Below the pieces are notes generated by a model, which was not told the DNA's origin, searched no databases, and saw nothing but the letters and a program-made list of their open reading frames with translations. From contig CACWNQ010000015.1 of assembly GCA_902762385.1 (NCBI GenBank), positions 1-60,222 of the forward strand: a DNA stretch of 60,222 bases. Direction: 5' to 3'. Position numbers and translations under genes: made by a program. Numbering within the stretch: position 1 is the stretch's first letter; the number at the start of each line of letters is the position of its first letter. Positions 26,775 through 36,466 of this stretch are shown here, in pieces. The stretch comes from an uncultured Bacteroidales bacterium. Lineage in GTDB: Bacteria; Bacteroidota; Bacteroidia; Bacteroidales; Muribaculaceae.

Positions 26775-27890
26775 CTATTTCCAAACGAATGTTGCCACTT
26801 GGGGGTAGTGGTCGCTGTCGGGTATCTTTGCCCGGCTCCAGTCTACAGCCTCCATAGCGCCGCGATAGAGGATGTGGTCGATTTTGAAATACATGCGATT
26901 AGCATTGAAAGTATAGGTTAACCCACATCCACAATCCTGGAAGGCATCGCTGAAGTCGTCGCCACGTATCGTGCGATAACAATAGGAGGATGGGGCCTCG
27001 TTATAGTCGCCACACACAATCACATTGTCGGGGCCATTATCGATGAGAGTGCGAATAATATTGGCCTCCTGGGCATGACGGATGAAAGCCCTGCCAAGCT
27101 TGTCGTAGAGTGAACGCTTAATGCGTCGCAAGTTGCTGCGGTTGTTTACATTTACCTCACGACGTGTTAGGTCGGTGTATAAATCTTTATCATCACGGTC
27201 CATGCCTATCGAGCGCAGATGCAGGCTGATAACGCGCAACTGCTTGCCACCTGGCATGTCGATGTCGAAAGCCTTGGCATAGACGCCACCATCGTGATTG
27301 GGATTGGTCTTGAAAACCGAGTCGGGGACAACTTTGTAAGGATACTTTGACAGAATCACCAAATCACGATAACCATCGCTATGGTAGGGATATTTCTTCA
27401 CAATCTCGTCGCGCATGGTAATCACATTGGGCACAGTGAGATAGTCGCGATCTTGAGAACCTTCCTGCATCAGGACAAGATCGGCATCCTGGTCGAGGAT
27501 ATGGCGCATAGGTTTTGAGGGCTTGTCCTGGTTGGTGTAATCGAAATTGGCAACATTATAACTCATGACCCTGAAAGTTGAGTCAGCATCATAGTTCCTG
27601 GCAAAGACATTGAGCGGGCACACAGTACTGATGGGGCCCCACGAGAACAACATAGCCACCAGCGGGATGAGAGCGTAGCGCCAACGCAAGAACAAGAGCC
27701 ACGCAACCATTATCACAAGATTAATAATCAGCACTATGGGCATGCCTAATGTGAGCATTGGGAACAATGTGCTCGTGTTGGGGTCCACTACCCCGCCCCA
27801 AGCCGACAAGAGCATGAGCACTGCCATCACCACCGTGATGGTGAGCAGCACCGCTTTGATTGTTATTTTTCCCAGCTTGAGACCTTTCAT
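26775..27890 (-). CDS. Membrane-anchored endonuclease/exonuclease/phosphatase (EEP) family protein
   Basis: 371 residues. Three N-terminal transmembrane segments ('AVLLTITVVMAVLMLLSAWG', 'GMPIVLIINLVIMVAWLLFL', 'ALIPLVAMLFSWGPISTVCP') precede an EEP catalytic domain: 'VMSYNVANFDY' (N), 'LVLMQEGSQDRDYL' (QE, metal-binding Glu), 'VISLHLRSIGMDR' (H), 'VIVCGDYNEAPSSY' (GDxN) and 'IPDSDHYPQVATFVW' (SDH). The active site would face the periplasm. Substrate (phospholipid, nucleotide, DNA) is unknown. Only 6 nt separate it from the upstream rhomboid gene, so both are one operon. Confidence 0.88.
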   Translation of the reverse strand: MKGLKLGKITIKAVLLTITVVMAVLMLLSAWGGVVDPNTSTLFPMLTLGMPIVLIINLVIMVAWLLFLRWRYALIPLVAMLFSWGPISTVCPLNVFARNYDADSTFRVMSYNVANFDYTNQDKPSKPMRHILDQDADLVLMQEGSQDRDYLTVPNVITMRDEIVKKYPYHSDGYRDLVILSKYPYKVVPDSVFKTNPNHDGGVYAKAFDIDMPGGKQLRVISLHLRSIGMDRDDKDLYTDLTRREVNVNNRSNLRRIKRSLYDKLGRAFIRHAQEANIIRTLIDNGPDNVIVCGDYNEAPSSYCYRTIRGDDFSDAFQDCGCGLTYTFNANRMYFKIDHILYRGAMEAVDWSRAKIPDSDHYPQVATFVWK

Positions 27891-27896
27891 AGAGAG

Positions 27897-28808
27897 TTAT
27901 CGCTTGCGAGATGCGTTAAACAAGAATTCTTTCTCCTCGTCGCTCAAAGCTCCGTAGCCCGAGCGCTTGAGCTTGCCCAGTATTTCATCGAGTCGCTCCT
28001 CGTTGAGCGAGGTTGATGACTGTTTTGTTGTATCGGTTTTTACGTTCTTCTTCTCTGACTTTTTGGTTCTTGACGCCTTACCCTCGATAGGCTCCCAAGC
28101 CTTCTTGCGAGAGTTCTTTTTAAAGAGAGAAACAAAAGCGTCGATGCAGCGATTAATCCACGACGTAATGTCGTGACCACGCTTAATGGCCAGACCAAAC
28201 CACAGTCCCACAAGCATGCCACCCAAATGGGCAATGTGCCCACCCATATTGTCGCTCTCGATGCCTATGAGGTCGATGAACACCGTTGCAATCGCAACCC
28301 ACTTGAGCGAGATGCCACCAATGAAGAGCAAGTTGATTTGATAGTCAGGGCGATAAACCGAGACTGCAACAACTATAGCCATAACCGATGCCGATGCGCC
28401 CAGAAGCATCGCCTGACTGCCACTTAGATGCGGCAAGAGGTTGTAGGCAGCAATATAGAGTGCAGCGCCACCGAGGCCTCCCAGCACATAAAGTCCTCCC
28501 AGCTGGCGTGGGGTGAAGAACTCAAGAAAGATGCGTCCTAGCCAATAAAACCACAGCATGTTGAACAAGATGTGCAACAGGCCGTAATGAGAGAACATAT
28601 AGGTGATTATTGTCCAGGGGCGACGCAGCAACAAAGACAAATCGGTGGGTAATTCCACCCACTGCATCAAGCCGTTGCTGCTGCCAGTGCCAAGAAATGA
28701 CACCACTCCAACAAGCCGCAAAATCACAAAGACTGCAATGTTGATGTAGATAAACCGCATCAACAATGAGGCTGCATTATATCGATTCTTTATATCGTCA
28801 AATCTCAT
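27897..28808 (-). CDS. Rhomboid-family intramembrane serine protease, C-terminally extended
   Basis: 303 residues with six hydrophobic segments. The catalytic serine is in 'LLGASASVMAIVVAVSV' (GASAS, residue ~140) and the catalytic histidine in 'GGHIAHLGGMLVGLWFG' (residue ~190). 'HYGLLHILFNMLWFYWLGRI' is the conserved H-x(n)-N segment of TM2. After the membrane core a ~90-residue basic, disordered tail extends into the cytoplasm ('KASRTKKSEKKNVKTDTTKQ') and ends in a short helical pair ('LKRSGYGALSDEEKEFLFNA') that recurs in Bacteroidetes rhomboids. Overlaps the preceding rhomboid gene by 11 nt. Confidence 0.92.
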   Translation of the reverse strand: MRFDDIKNRYNAASLLMRFIYINIAVFVILRLVGVVSFLGTGSSNGLMQWVELPTDLSLLLRRPWTIITYMFSHYGLLHILFNMLWFYWLGRIFLEFFTPRQLGGLYVLGGLGGAALYIAAYNLLPHLSGSQAMLLGASASVMAIVVAVSVYRPDYQINLLFIGGISLKWVAIATVFIDLIGIESDNMGGHIAHLGGMLVGLWFGLAIKRGHDITSWINRCIDAFVSLFKKNSRKKAWEPIEGKASRTKKSEKKNVKTDTTKQSSTSLNEERLDEILGKLKRSGYGALSDEEKEFLFNASRKR

Positions 28809-29517
28809 GATAATGATCGAAAACGCCTTTCTTCTTCCAGTACATTATAATGATGAAGGCAAAGAGCATTCCACCCAAGTGGGCAAAGTGCGCCACATGA
28901 TCCATTGAACCAGTAACACCAAAGAACAGCTCAATTAAGCCATAACCGAGCACTGCCCATTTAGCCTTGACTGGAATAGGAATGAACATGATGTAAAGTG
29001 GCATATTGGGGAATAGCATGCCAAAGGCCAGCAGGATACCAAATACAGCACCTGAAGCACCCACAGTGATTAAAAGGTTATAGAATTGATCAACTGAAAT
29101 CACTTCACTTCCTGTGTTTACACCAGTGTAGCCGCTCAAATCCCCTATCGAGAATTGCCATACTAATTCTTGCACCAGAGCAGCGCCAAGTCCACATGAG
29201 ATGTAGAAGAAAATATAGCGCTTAGCGCCCATGACACGCTCGAGCAACATACCAAACATCCACAACGAGAACATGTTGAAGAAGATGTGGGTAATTCCAG
29301 TTGAGAATCCACTGGAATCGTGCATGAACATGTAGGTGAAAAACTGATAAATGTGGAAATCGCTACCTTGCCAGAAGTGAAGGCCTAAAAAATCATCCAA
29401 GTCAACTATGCCACGCATTTTAAGCAGGATAGTTGAGACCCACATTATGGCGTTGATTATTATCAAGTGTTTTGTCACGGGAGGCATCATAGCACTCCAT
29501 CGACTGTTTGTTCCCAT
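28798..29517 (-). CDS. Rhomboid-family intramembrane serine protease
   Basis: 239 residues, six hydrophobic segments. The active-site serine is in 'TVGASGAVFGILLAFGM' (GASGAVFG) and the histidine in 'DHVAHFAHLGGMLFAFIIIM'. 'GITHIFFNMFSLWMFGMLLE' supplies the conserved HxxxN of TM2. It is the first gene of a rhomboid-rhomboid-EEP operon, a neighbourhood that I recall as conserved beside hup in Bacteroidales. Two adjacent rhomboids suggest different substrates or a heteromeric arrangement; this is inference. Confidence 0.92.
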   Translation of the reverse strand: MGTNSRWSAMMPPVTKHLIIINAIMWVSTILLKMRGIVDLDDFLGLHFWQGSDFHIYQFFTYMFMHDSSGFSTGITHIFFNMFSLWMFGMLLERVMGAKRYIFFYISCGLGAALVQELVWQFSIGDLSGYTGVNTGSEVISVDQFYNLLITVGASGAVFGILLAFGMLFPNMPLYIMFIPIPVKAKWAVLGYGLIELFFGVTGSMDHVAHFAHLGGMLFAFIIIMYWKKKGVFDHYHEI

Positions 29518-29596
29518 TTTACTATGAAAATAATGTAAAAAACTAATGCTCAGGTAAAGAGTAATATTACTTTAACCCTTCACTTGTTTCGAACGA

Positions 29597-29604
29597 CAAA
29601 TTTA
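29597..29604 (-). promoter_or_regulatory. -7 box of the rhomboid operon
   Basis: TAAATTTG on the minus strand; start predicted near 29590, leader about 73 nt. Confidence 0.5.
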
Positions 29605-29686
29605 TAGTAAAAACCCGAAAAACCACCATTATAGGGCTGAAAAATGACCTTTTTTAATAAAAAATATAAAAATTGTTCCATTTTTT

Positions 29687-29717
29687 TTTGTTGAATGTTT
29701 TTGTTTATCTATATTTG
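29687..29717 (+). promoter_or_regulatory. HU gene promoter (-33 TTTG, -7 TATATTTG)
   Basis: TTTG at 29687-29690, 19-nt spacer, TATATTTG at 29710-29717: textbook sigma-ABfr spacing. Leader about 47 nt. Confidence 0.85.
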
Positions 29718-29770
29718 CGATGTTAAAAGCATTCAAAACTATTTTGTTAACAATTTAATCAACAATTATT

Positions 29771-30043
29771 ATGAACAAAACAGATTTAGTAAACGCTATT
29801 GCTAACGATGCAAAATTGACTAAGGTTCAGGCAAAGGCTGCTCTCGAGGCAACTATTTGCGCAGTAGAGAAAGCTCTTGGTAAGGGCGACAAGGTTGCTC
29901 TCATCGGCTTCGGAACATTCGACGTTGTAAAGAAAGCAAAACGTCAGGGTGTTAACCCCGCTACTGGTGCTAAGATCACTATCCCCGCAAAGAAAGTGGT
30001 TAAGTTCAAAGCAGGTGCTGAACTCGCAAAGAAGGTTAAATAA
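29771..30043 (+). CDS. hup: HU-family histone-like DNA-binding protein
   Basis: 90 residues, the standard HU length. 'MNKTDLVNAIANDAKLTKVQ' is the dimerisation helix region, 'ALGKGDKVALIGFGTFDVVK' the conserved core, and 'RQGVNPATGAKITIPAKKVV' the DNA-wrapping arm with its Pro at the tip (NPATG). Highly lysine-rich. Bends and compacts the chromosome. Strong promoter and strong terminator mark a highly expressed monocistronic gene. Confidence 0.97.
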   Translation: MNKTDLVNAIANDAKLTKVQAKAALEATICAVEKALGKGDKVALIGFGTFDVVKKAKRQGVNPATGAKITIPAKKVVKFKAGAELAKKVK

Positions 30044-30067
30044 GCTTCGTTAAGCAAGTATTTAACG

Positions 30068-30109
30068 AAATAAAGGTTTCTTGTCATCGACTTGAAACCT
30101 TTATTTTTT
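30068..30109 (+). terminator. Terminator of HU gene
   Basis: 13-bp stem AAATAAAGGTTTC / complement around a 13-nt loop, followed by a run of Ts up to 30109. Confidence 0.85.
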
Positions 30110-30132
30110 GTTCCAGTTATTATTCTAGATTG

Positions 30133-33100
30133 TCACTTCTCAACCACAATGGTTGCAGCAGCAGTGTGAGCAACTGCTTGTGGAGAGTATTGGCTCTGGG
30201 CTTGTGCTACACCAGCCGCAAAGGTGCCCACATTGGTGACCATCACATCGTAAGTAACAGTGTGGACGCCACGGCGAATGCTATTGATAAAGAGGTTGGT
30301 CTTACTATCCTTAACCTCGTTATAGTAGAACATACCCTCACTATATTTGTAGTCAGAAGTTTTGTCAACAGGTTCAAAGCAAGCAGCACGCTCGTCGCTT
30401 ACGGTCACATAGTCTAAATCCTTGGCAGCATCGATGGTGATGCGCACCTGCACCTTGTCACCAACCTTGAGCGTAGTGAACTCCTCGAGCTTGCCGTCAC
30501 TACCATAGCGCATCATGCGCTTGGTTACTGCAAGGTCGGCAGTGCGTGCCTCTTTCACTTCTTGCATCGGTACTGTATAGGCCGCATACACAGCTCCCCA
30601 CTGGGGATGGTCTTTTGAAACAAGTTTCACCACTTCACCAGGCTCAACAGCTCTCACTGAGTAGCCTAAGGCATCTGAGGCCCAATCGCCAGCACTGGTT
30701 ATTATGGAATACACAGCTTGCGCCGCGAGGCTACTTGAGCCCCAGTCGTTGCTTTGCTTCATGAGCAACATCCATTTGCTGATAAGTTTCTGCTCTTCAT
30801 CACGACGGTCAACCATGAGTGCCTCCTGCACACGCGCGGTGAGCGTCACATTATCATAGAATGTGTTCCTGCCCTCCTGCAGGTTGTCCCAATGCATACC
30901 TTGAGAGTCGGTCACAGCATGCTCTCGTAGCGACTGAGCTATTTTTTGCGCCTCGGCCTTATTGCCTGTACGGTCAAGCACAATAGCGGCATAGGCTCGG
31001 TCGGTAAGCGAGTAGTCTTGCCAGTGCTCAGCCACAGCCTTGAGGCTACGGTCGTTGATGGCTTTTAGCGTCTTGCTCATCAAGATTTGTGGGAAGAATG
31101 ATCGCACATAGGCATAGGCAAGATAATCAATCTTCTTCCCCAGCTTGAAGTCTTGCTCTATCGCTTTGTCACAATAATTCACTGCGCGGTCAATCATGCG
31201 ATTAAGGGTGGTATCGCTCACGTTGGTGGTAATTATCATCTGTTCACCAAGCAATTGAAGCACATTAATTGTAGTGCTCAACGACGACTTGCAACCAGGA
31301 TAACTGAACCATGCCCAGCCGCCATCGGGTTGCTGCAGGTCGCCAAGGGCCTTTACCAAACGCTTGCGCTCACTCTCCATTTTTGCACTATCAAGCAAGT
31401 TGCTTAGCATGCGCATGCGCAGCGTCTCGCGCTGAGCAGCTCCCACAAACGGCGATGCCTTGAGGTCGCCAATCTTAAGGTCAGGATTCTGCTGCAGCAT
31501 CGACACCATCGTCGAATCGCCCTTCCAACTCCTGATGGCGCTAGCAATAGCAGGTTCACAACCTGCCAAGTCTTGTGCCAGGCTTTGAGCATAGAGACTA
31601 TGGGCCACACATGTCGCCACCTTGTCATTGTCGCTATAGATGGTGGGCAAAGCCATGACAGCTTGCCACAATGGGTTCTCGCACGTTTCAAGGGTCACTT
31701 TTGCGCCACTTGGGGCCGTGATGGTAATGTCTTTACTTTCACCCTGGTCAATGAAGAATGGCTCTGACTCAATAACCGGCGACGTGGCCGCAAGAACCGG
31801 AATTACAAGCTGTTCGCCATCGCCCCAGTGCTCAGTGGCAGCTTTCACACGCAGGCCAATCAATGCCAGGGTGTCAGGTACTGTCCACTCGATTTCAACA
31901 TTGCGAGTCTCTTGCGAAGCGAGAATTAGCTCCTGACTGCCAGAGCGAAGAACATTACCAGTGACTACGTCAAAGAGCTCTACTACAGCACTCACAACAG
32001 CAGTTGTGTCATCAGCGTTCTGCACTTGGCACTTTAAGGTAACATTATCGCCATTACGCAAGAATCGAGGTGCCATAGGCTTGACCATGAGCGGACGGCT
32101 GGTCATCGCCTCGTCTATAAAGTTTGCACTCAGCAAGTCTTTATTATAGGCAATAGCCTGCACCAACCAGGTGGCATTATTCTCGGGGGCATTAAATTCC
32201 ACTGTCACGCGCCCCTGCTCATCGGTAGTGAGCATCGGCTTCCATAATGCGGTTTTAACGCCCTGCTCACGCGACTTGAGTTGTTGTAACTTGCGGTTAC
32301 GCACAAAACTCTTGCTCGATGTGTTGATAACAATAACTCCTGCTGCTGCACGAGCACCATAGATTGATGTTGCCGAACCGTCCTTAATGATGCTGAAATC
32401 AGCAATGTCGTTGGCATCTATGCCCGCCAAAGCCCCAAGAAGCGTCAAGGGGTCGCCATTACTCAAAATGTCGGCATCAAGATCGGATGCTTCTTCGATT
32501 ATTACACCATCAACCACTACAAGGGGCTTGTCACTACCATAAATCGATGTAGCTCCTCGCACCCTAATCCCTGCGGCACGTCCCTCAAGTGCATAAGACA
32601 CATCGGTTGCGACTCCTGTAAATAAGCGCTTGTCTACGTTTTGATAACCAGCCACAACCACCTCTTGCAACTCCTGCTCACTATCAGGCATAACAATGAG
32701 CAGCGGCAATTTGAGCGTAGAGAAATTATAGGTATTATAACCTAAATATTCAATTTTGACCATGTTATCTTTGTATGGCAACTTTAGCTCAAATCGACCA
32801 TTGACATCGGTGCTGATCGTTAACGAATCACACTTCACAACGGCACCTATAAGTGGCTCTAAGTCGTCGGCGTAAACTACGCCTGTAACAACCCAACCTG
32901 TGGAGTCATTTCCTGCAATGGTAGTCTCATGTAGGTTGGGGTCAATATCTTTGGCCCTTAACGACGTTAGGTCGGCGTAATAGCTCTTAAACCAATCCCT
33001 ATCATAGCTATATAACGATGGTGTAGCGATGTTTACTTCATTAAGATTAGGCTTTTGCCATAGATAGCCAGAGTAATAATTTCCACGATACCACGGCTCA

Positions 33101-36100
33101 CGCATTACATACAATGCACTTGTCAAGAAACCAGGTTTAAACCACCATTCATTCTTTTTCAAATCGTAAATGGCCTTATCTATCATCGAGAGCATTATGG
33201 CTCCCTTGTGGGGTGTGCTGTCGTTATCAAGTAGTGTAAAGCGCCATTTCTCGGCAGAGCCAGGCTCTAACTTGTTGCGGAAACTCTCTACCTTTATATT
33301 AAGCTGACCCTTAGGTATTATCGACTGTAGCCTGCGGTTTTCTTTGGTTTGCTTTTTGTTATAGGTATTGAAAAACTCCACATCGACCCACTCACCACTA
33401 TCGTTTGGCATATCTATATCAAACTGATGCATGCCTGGTGAGTAGTAGTGCAGCCAACCTTTCGCGAGAATCCTCTTACTGGTCGAGGCGATATAATAAA
33501 TGTGTGACTCGGGTATCGAAGTCCCAATGATTATGTGTCCCTTGTTATCCTTGTCAACTTTAACTCCCTCGGGCATAATCCACATGGGTGAATTCTTTAT
33601 AGGGCACTTTGTGTCGGTAATACGATATAGCAACAATGAGCCGCTTGCATACTCCTTGTCGCCCTTGCATCGAGCTTCAAAGGTGTATTCTCCCGAGGGT
33701 AGAGAATTGAAGTCAGTCAACAAATTGTCACTCTTGATTGTGCCCTTCTTCACCTCTTTTGACCTGTCATTGGTAATGCGGTAATTGACTTCAACTGCCC
33801 CTTTCTTTGAACTTTTTACTACAATGGGGGCCTTGAGAAGTTGCCCTTCTAGACAATAAGCGGCATCAACAACACGCACTACTGATGTGCCTTTTAAAAC
33901 TATTTCATATTCACAATTATCGTCATGCTCCTCTCCGAGTTCATCGGTTGCGGTGGCCACGACCGAGAAATGTTCTACAACGCAGTCCTCATCATCGGTG
34001 TCAAGCGTTTTATTAGCAGGCAAGGCAAACGTCTTAGCTGGGACCACGAGTTCGAACCGCCCGTTGGCATCGGTCACAACTGTGGTGTCGGAAAGTTGTG
34101 GATCATCGTCCAGTTCGCGACAGGAATCATAGGTTCCAAACTCCAGCTCAACATTCACTCCTGTAAGCGGCATGCCACTATAGTTAACAACACTCCCCTC
34201 CACCTTCACGTCATCACCTAAATAGAACGGCTTGGGCTTGTCGAGCTTGATGGTGAATGTGGGAATCTTGTATTCACTCACCTCAATAGTGCAACTACCA
34301 ATCTCACTGCCGTTGCTACTAATGGCACTTATCTCATATTGCCCATTTAGTCCATCCTTGGGTAAAACGAAAGAACCAGTTGCCCTACCCCACTTGTCGC
34401 TCACCAGTTGCAACGAGTCAACAAGTATGCCATTGGCATTGTGAAGCATCACCTTGAGTGGCAGTTCTCCCAAAATGTTGCGCGATGTTGTTGACTTGCA
34501 GTACTGCACAGCAACAAATTTCAACGTTTCGCCAGGACGGTAAATCGCCAAATCGGTAAATATTTTACTCACTGTGTCGATGTGGTTAACATCTTCTGTC
34601 TTATAAGAATAAATATAGACATTGTGAGCCGGTGTCCAACGGTCGGCACCAATCGAGATGCTGAAGCCATCATTATCACGAGAAACATCATTAGGTATAT
34701 TCACTGCCGCAACTCCATCCACATTGGTGACTGAGCTCCATGAGCCATTTGTCACCAGTGCGCCCTCTACCGGCTTGCCACTAAGCATGTCGATGGCTAT
34801 CAATTCCACATCAACACCTTGATTATCAGAGCCAGTTGTGTTACTATTGTTATTTTTAGATTCGCAAAGCTTCAAGCTCATCAGCGCCACATCATGCACC
34901 CTGATGAAGTCGCTGCTTGCAATCTTTTCATAATTGAGGAAGTTTATGTCCTTGCCTTTTTCATCGATGAACGATGGGATTGCCACATATATGCCAAAAG
35001 GCTGTGGAGCAAAGACCACTTTGTTCCTATCATGCCCATAATCTCTTTTAACGAGTTTTAGGCACTGGGAATCAATTAGTTTAAACTGCTTAAGGCTATA
35101 TGTTTTATTCTTTTCTATTTCTACAGTGTCACTTAGCATGTAAAGCCTCACATTGATTTCATCGAGATTTTGAATGGTTTCCATCGACACCTCTATCGAA
35201 TCTTTGGTTGAGACCTCCGACGGGAACCTCAATCCCAGTTGTTTCCTGAGCGCGCGATTGAGTTTATTGATTATTGTATTATAAAAAGGACTTTGAGGGA
35301 ATTTTTCTAAATATTCTCTCCAAAAATCAATCTCATTGAAAATCATTTCACTAAGTAGCAAGCCGCTACTTTCCTTGTCACGATACTTAAGGTAATACTC
35401 CTCGAGCACCTGAAAATCACTAAGTACTAAATTCAGTTTATTGCGATGCACTTTGGCACCTTTCGATGCCACAATAGCGGCCATGTGCGGCAAGCTTCCC
35501 TCTTCACAATTCTCGAGCAGACGAGTTATTACATATTCATCCTCAATAATAGAGTAGCCCTTGAGAGCCAGGAAGTGAAAGAGTGTTGGACACATGCACA
35601 AGCTGTCGGGTGTAATAAGGCCAGCGTAGTTGCTAAGAGGCTTGGACAGCAACGCTTTCTCGTCATTAATTGAGTGGCGCACAAGTTCCTTGAGCCTATC
35701 TTTCACCTGCCCACGACTCATTCGCTCATAGCTGGTGGGCACCGTGTCGATATCGACCGATGGATAGCCAAACCTACTTGCGTAGTCACTGAGCACACGA
35801 GCCTCGAGGTGATAAAGTAGTGCCTTGATGTCGAGGCGGCATTCTTGCTGTGCCACTTGCTCGATTTGTGGCATGATGGAGTCGATTTGCTGCTTTGAGA
35901 TGCTACTTTGCGCAAGGGAGTAGCGCACTAGAGCATCGACTACCGCCTTGCCGTCGCCACTCGTGAGTGCCTTGTCAAGCTGCGTCAATGCCTCGGCACT
36001 AACCTTCCTGGGGAAAGCGAAATTGGGCGCATCCTGCGCAAATGCTGTGAACGACATCACAAGCATTACGACAAATAAAGTAATTATCCTGTTTCTCATA

Positions 36101-36105
36101 AACAT
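30133..36105 (-). CDS. Alpha-2-macroglobulin family protein with embedded SusC-type CarboxypepD_reg + plug module
   Basis: 1990 residues. Signal peptide 'RIITLFVVMLVMSFTAFAQ'. About residues 430-1000 hold macroglobulin-like domains, including MG2 ('DLAIYRPGETLKFVAVQYCK'). Residues ~1070-1150 are a carboxypeptidase-regulatory-like domain ('VVTGVVYADDLEPLIGAVVK', 'DVNGRFELKLPYKDNMVKIE'), and ~1160-1265 a TonB-receptor plug-like stretch with SusC signatures ('GRAAGIRVRGATSIYGSDKP', 'LVVVDGVIIEE', 'IIKDGSATSIYGARAAAGVI'). The A2M core then resumes ('TALWKPMLTTDEQGRVTVEF'). The thioester CxEQ is absent: the equivalent place reads 'ALPTIYSDNDKVATCVAHSL'. A terpenoid-synthase-like helical domain and receptor-type end follow. 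Such proteins may trap proteases or act in envelope stress. No barrel strands follow the plug, so it is not a transporter. ATGs at 36105 and 36099 are both possible. Confidence 0.88.
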   Translation of the reverse strand: MFMRNRIITLFVVMLVMSFTAFAQDAPNFAFPRKVSAEALTQLDKALTSGDGKAVVDALVRYSLAQSSISKQQIDSIMPQIEQVAQQECRLDIKALLYHLEARVLSDYASRFGYPSVDIDTVPTSYERMSRGQVKDRLKELVRHSINDEKALLSKPLSNYAGLITPDSLCMCPTLFHFLALKGYSIIEDEYVITRLLENCEEGSLPHMAAIVASKGAKVHRNKLNLVLSDFQVLEEYYLKYRDKESSGLLLSEMIFNEIDFWREYLEKFPQSPFYNTIINKLNRALRKQLGLRFPSEVSTKDSIEVSMETIQNLDEINVRLYMLSDTVEIEKNKTYSLKQFKLIDSQCLKLVKRDYGHDRNKVVFAPQPFGIYVAIPSFIDEKGKDINFLNYEKIASSDFIRVHDVALMSLKLCESKNNNSNTTGSDNQGVDVELIAIDMLSGKPVEGALVTNGSWSSVTNVDGVAAVNIPNDVSRDNDGFSISIGADRWTPAHNVYIYSYKTEDVNHIDTVSKIFTDLAIYRPGETLKFVAVQYCKSTTSRNILGELPLKVMLHNANGILVDSLQLVSDKWGRATGSFVLPKDGLNGQYEISAISSNGSEIGSCTIEVSEYKIPTFTIKLDKPKPFYLGDDVKVEGSVVNYSGMPLTGVNVELEFGTYDSCRELDDDPQLSDTTVVTDANGRFELVVPAKTFALPANKTLDTDDEDCVVEHFSVVATATDELGEEHDDNCEYEIVLKGTSVVRVVDAAYCLEGQLLKAPIVVKSSKKGAVEVNYRITNDRSKEVKKGTIKSDNLLTDFNSLPSGEYTFEARCKGDKEYASGSLLLYRITDTKCPIKNSPMWIMPEGVKVDKDNKGHIIIGTSIPESHIYYIASTSKRILAKGWLHYYSPGMHQFDIDMPNDSGEWVDVEFFNTYNKKQTKENRRLQSIIPKGQLNIKVESFRNKLEPGSAEKWRFTLLDNDSTPHKGAIMLSMIDKAIYDLKKNEWWFKPGFLTSALYVMREPWYRGNYYSGYLWQKPNLNEVNIATPSLYSYDRDWFKSYYADLTSLRAKDIDPNLHETTIAGNDSTGWVVTGVVYADDLEPLIGAVVKCDSLTISTDVNGRFELKLPYKDNMVKIEYLGYNTYNFSTLKLPLLIVMPDSEQELQEVVVAGYQNVDKRLFTGVATDVSYALEGRAAGIRVRGATSIYGSDKPLVVVDGVIIEEASDLDADILSNGDPLTLLGALAGIDANDIADFSIIKDGSATSIYGARAAAGVIVINTSSKSFVRNRKLQQLKSREQGVKTALWKPMLTTDEQGRVTVEFNAPENNATWLVQAIAYNKDLLSANFIDEAMTSRPLMVKPMAPRFLRNGDNVTLKCQVQNADDTTAVVSAVVELFDVVTGNVLRSGSQELILASQETRNVEIEWTVPDTLALIGLRVKAATEHWGDGEQLVIPVLAATSPVIESEPFFIDQGESKDITITAPSGAKVTLETCENPLWQAVMALPTIYSDNDKVATCVAHSLYAQSLAQDLAGCEPAIASAIRSWKGDSTMVSMLQQNPDLKIGDLKASPFVGAAQRETLRMRMLSNLLDSAKMESERKRLVKALGDLQQPDGGWAWFSYPGCKSSLSTTINVLQLLGEQMIITTNVSDTTLNRMIDRAVNYCDKAIEQDFKLGKKIDYLAYAYVRSFFPQILMSKTLKAINDRSLKAVAEHWQDYSLTDRAYAAIVLDRTGNKAEAQKIAQSLREHAVTDSQGMHWDNLQEGRNTFYDNVTLTARVQEALMVDRRDEEQKLISKWMLLMKQSNDWGSSSLAAQAVYSIITSAGDWASDALGYSVRAVEPGEVVKLVSKDHPQWGAVYAAYTVPMQEVKEARTADLAVTKRMMRYGSDGKLEEFTTLKVGDKVQVRITIDAAKDLDYVTVSDERAACFEPVDKTSDYKYSEGMFYYNEVKDSKTNLFINSIRRGVHTVTYDVMVTNVGTFAAGVAQAQSQYSPQAVAHTAAATIVVEK

Positions 36106-36127
36106 AAGCCCTTTCTTGATAACATCG

Positions 36128-36135
36128 CAAAGTTA
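36128..36135 (-). promoter_or_regulatory. -7 box of the A2M gene
   Basis: TAACTTTG on the minus strand, start near 36121, leader 15-21 nt depending on which ATG is used. Confidence 0.65.
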
Positions 36136-36345
36136 GCGAATACAGAACATTTTTGCAATTATCTTCGTGCCTTTTTTGTCGTTTCTATGAGGCTTCACGG
36201 ATTTTCCTCAGGTTGTAGACATTTCAGTGGTTATTGCGCGCGGAACGCAACCTCGTTAGTTTTCACATTTTTGCAAATTCAAAGGATTGCATAATTTAGT
36301 CTTTTAAAATTAATAAATAATTAATAATAATCAAAGATTTTTCAC

Positions 36346-36353
36346 TACCTTTG
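36346..36353 (+). promoter_or_regulatory. -7 box of ppdK
   Basis: TACCTTTG followed by CACTTG; leader about 107 nt, unusually long for this window. Confidence 0.6.
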
Positions 36354-36466
36354 CACTTGAAAAATTGCAAACCTGGCGCAAGGATGCTTGAATCTATTGC
36401 TGCTCAGGTATTTAAATGAACCATTCTAAACTATTTCAATTTTATATTTTAATTTTATTCTAAAAG

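Larger units (their letters stand above)
36106..36466. other. Divergent intergenic region A2M / ppdK
   Basis: 361 nt without a gene. It holds the A2M promoter (36128-36135, minus), the ppdK promoter (36346-36353, plus) and a ppdK leader of about 107 nt. In the leader ACCTG (36372-36376) can pair with CAGGT (near 36406-36410), too short to call a riboswitch. No small ORF or terminator seen. Confidence 0.6.

Noticed and set aside
36360-36466. Riboswitch in the long ppdK leader
   Set aside because: Only very short pairings and no recognisable aptamer core or terminator/antiterminator.
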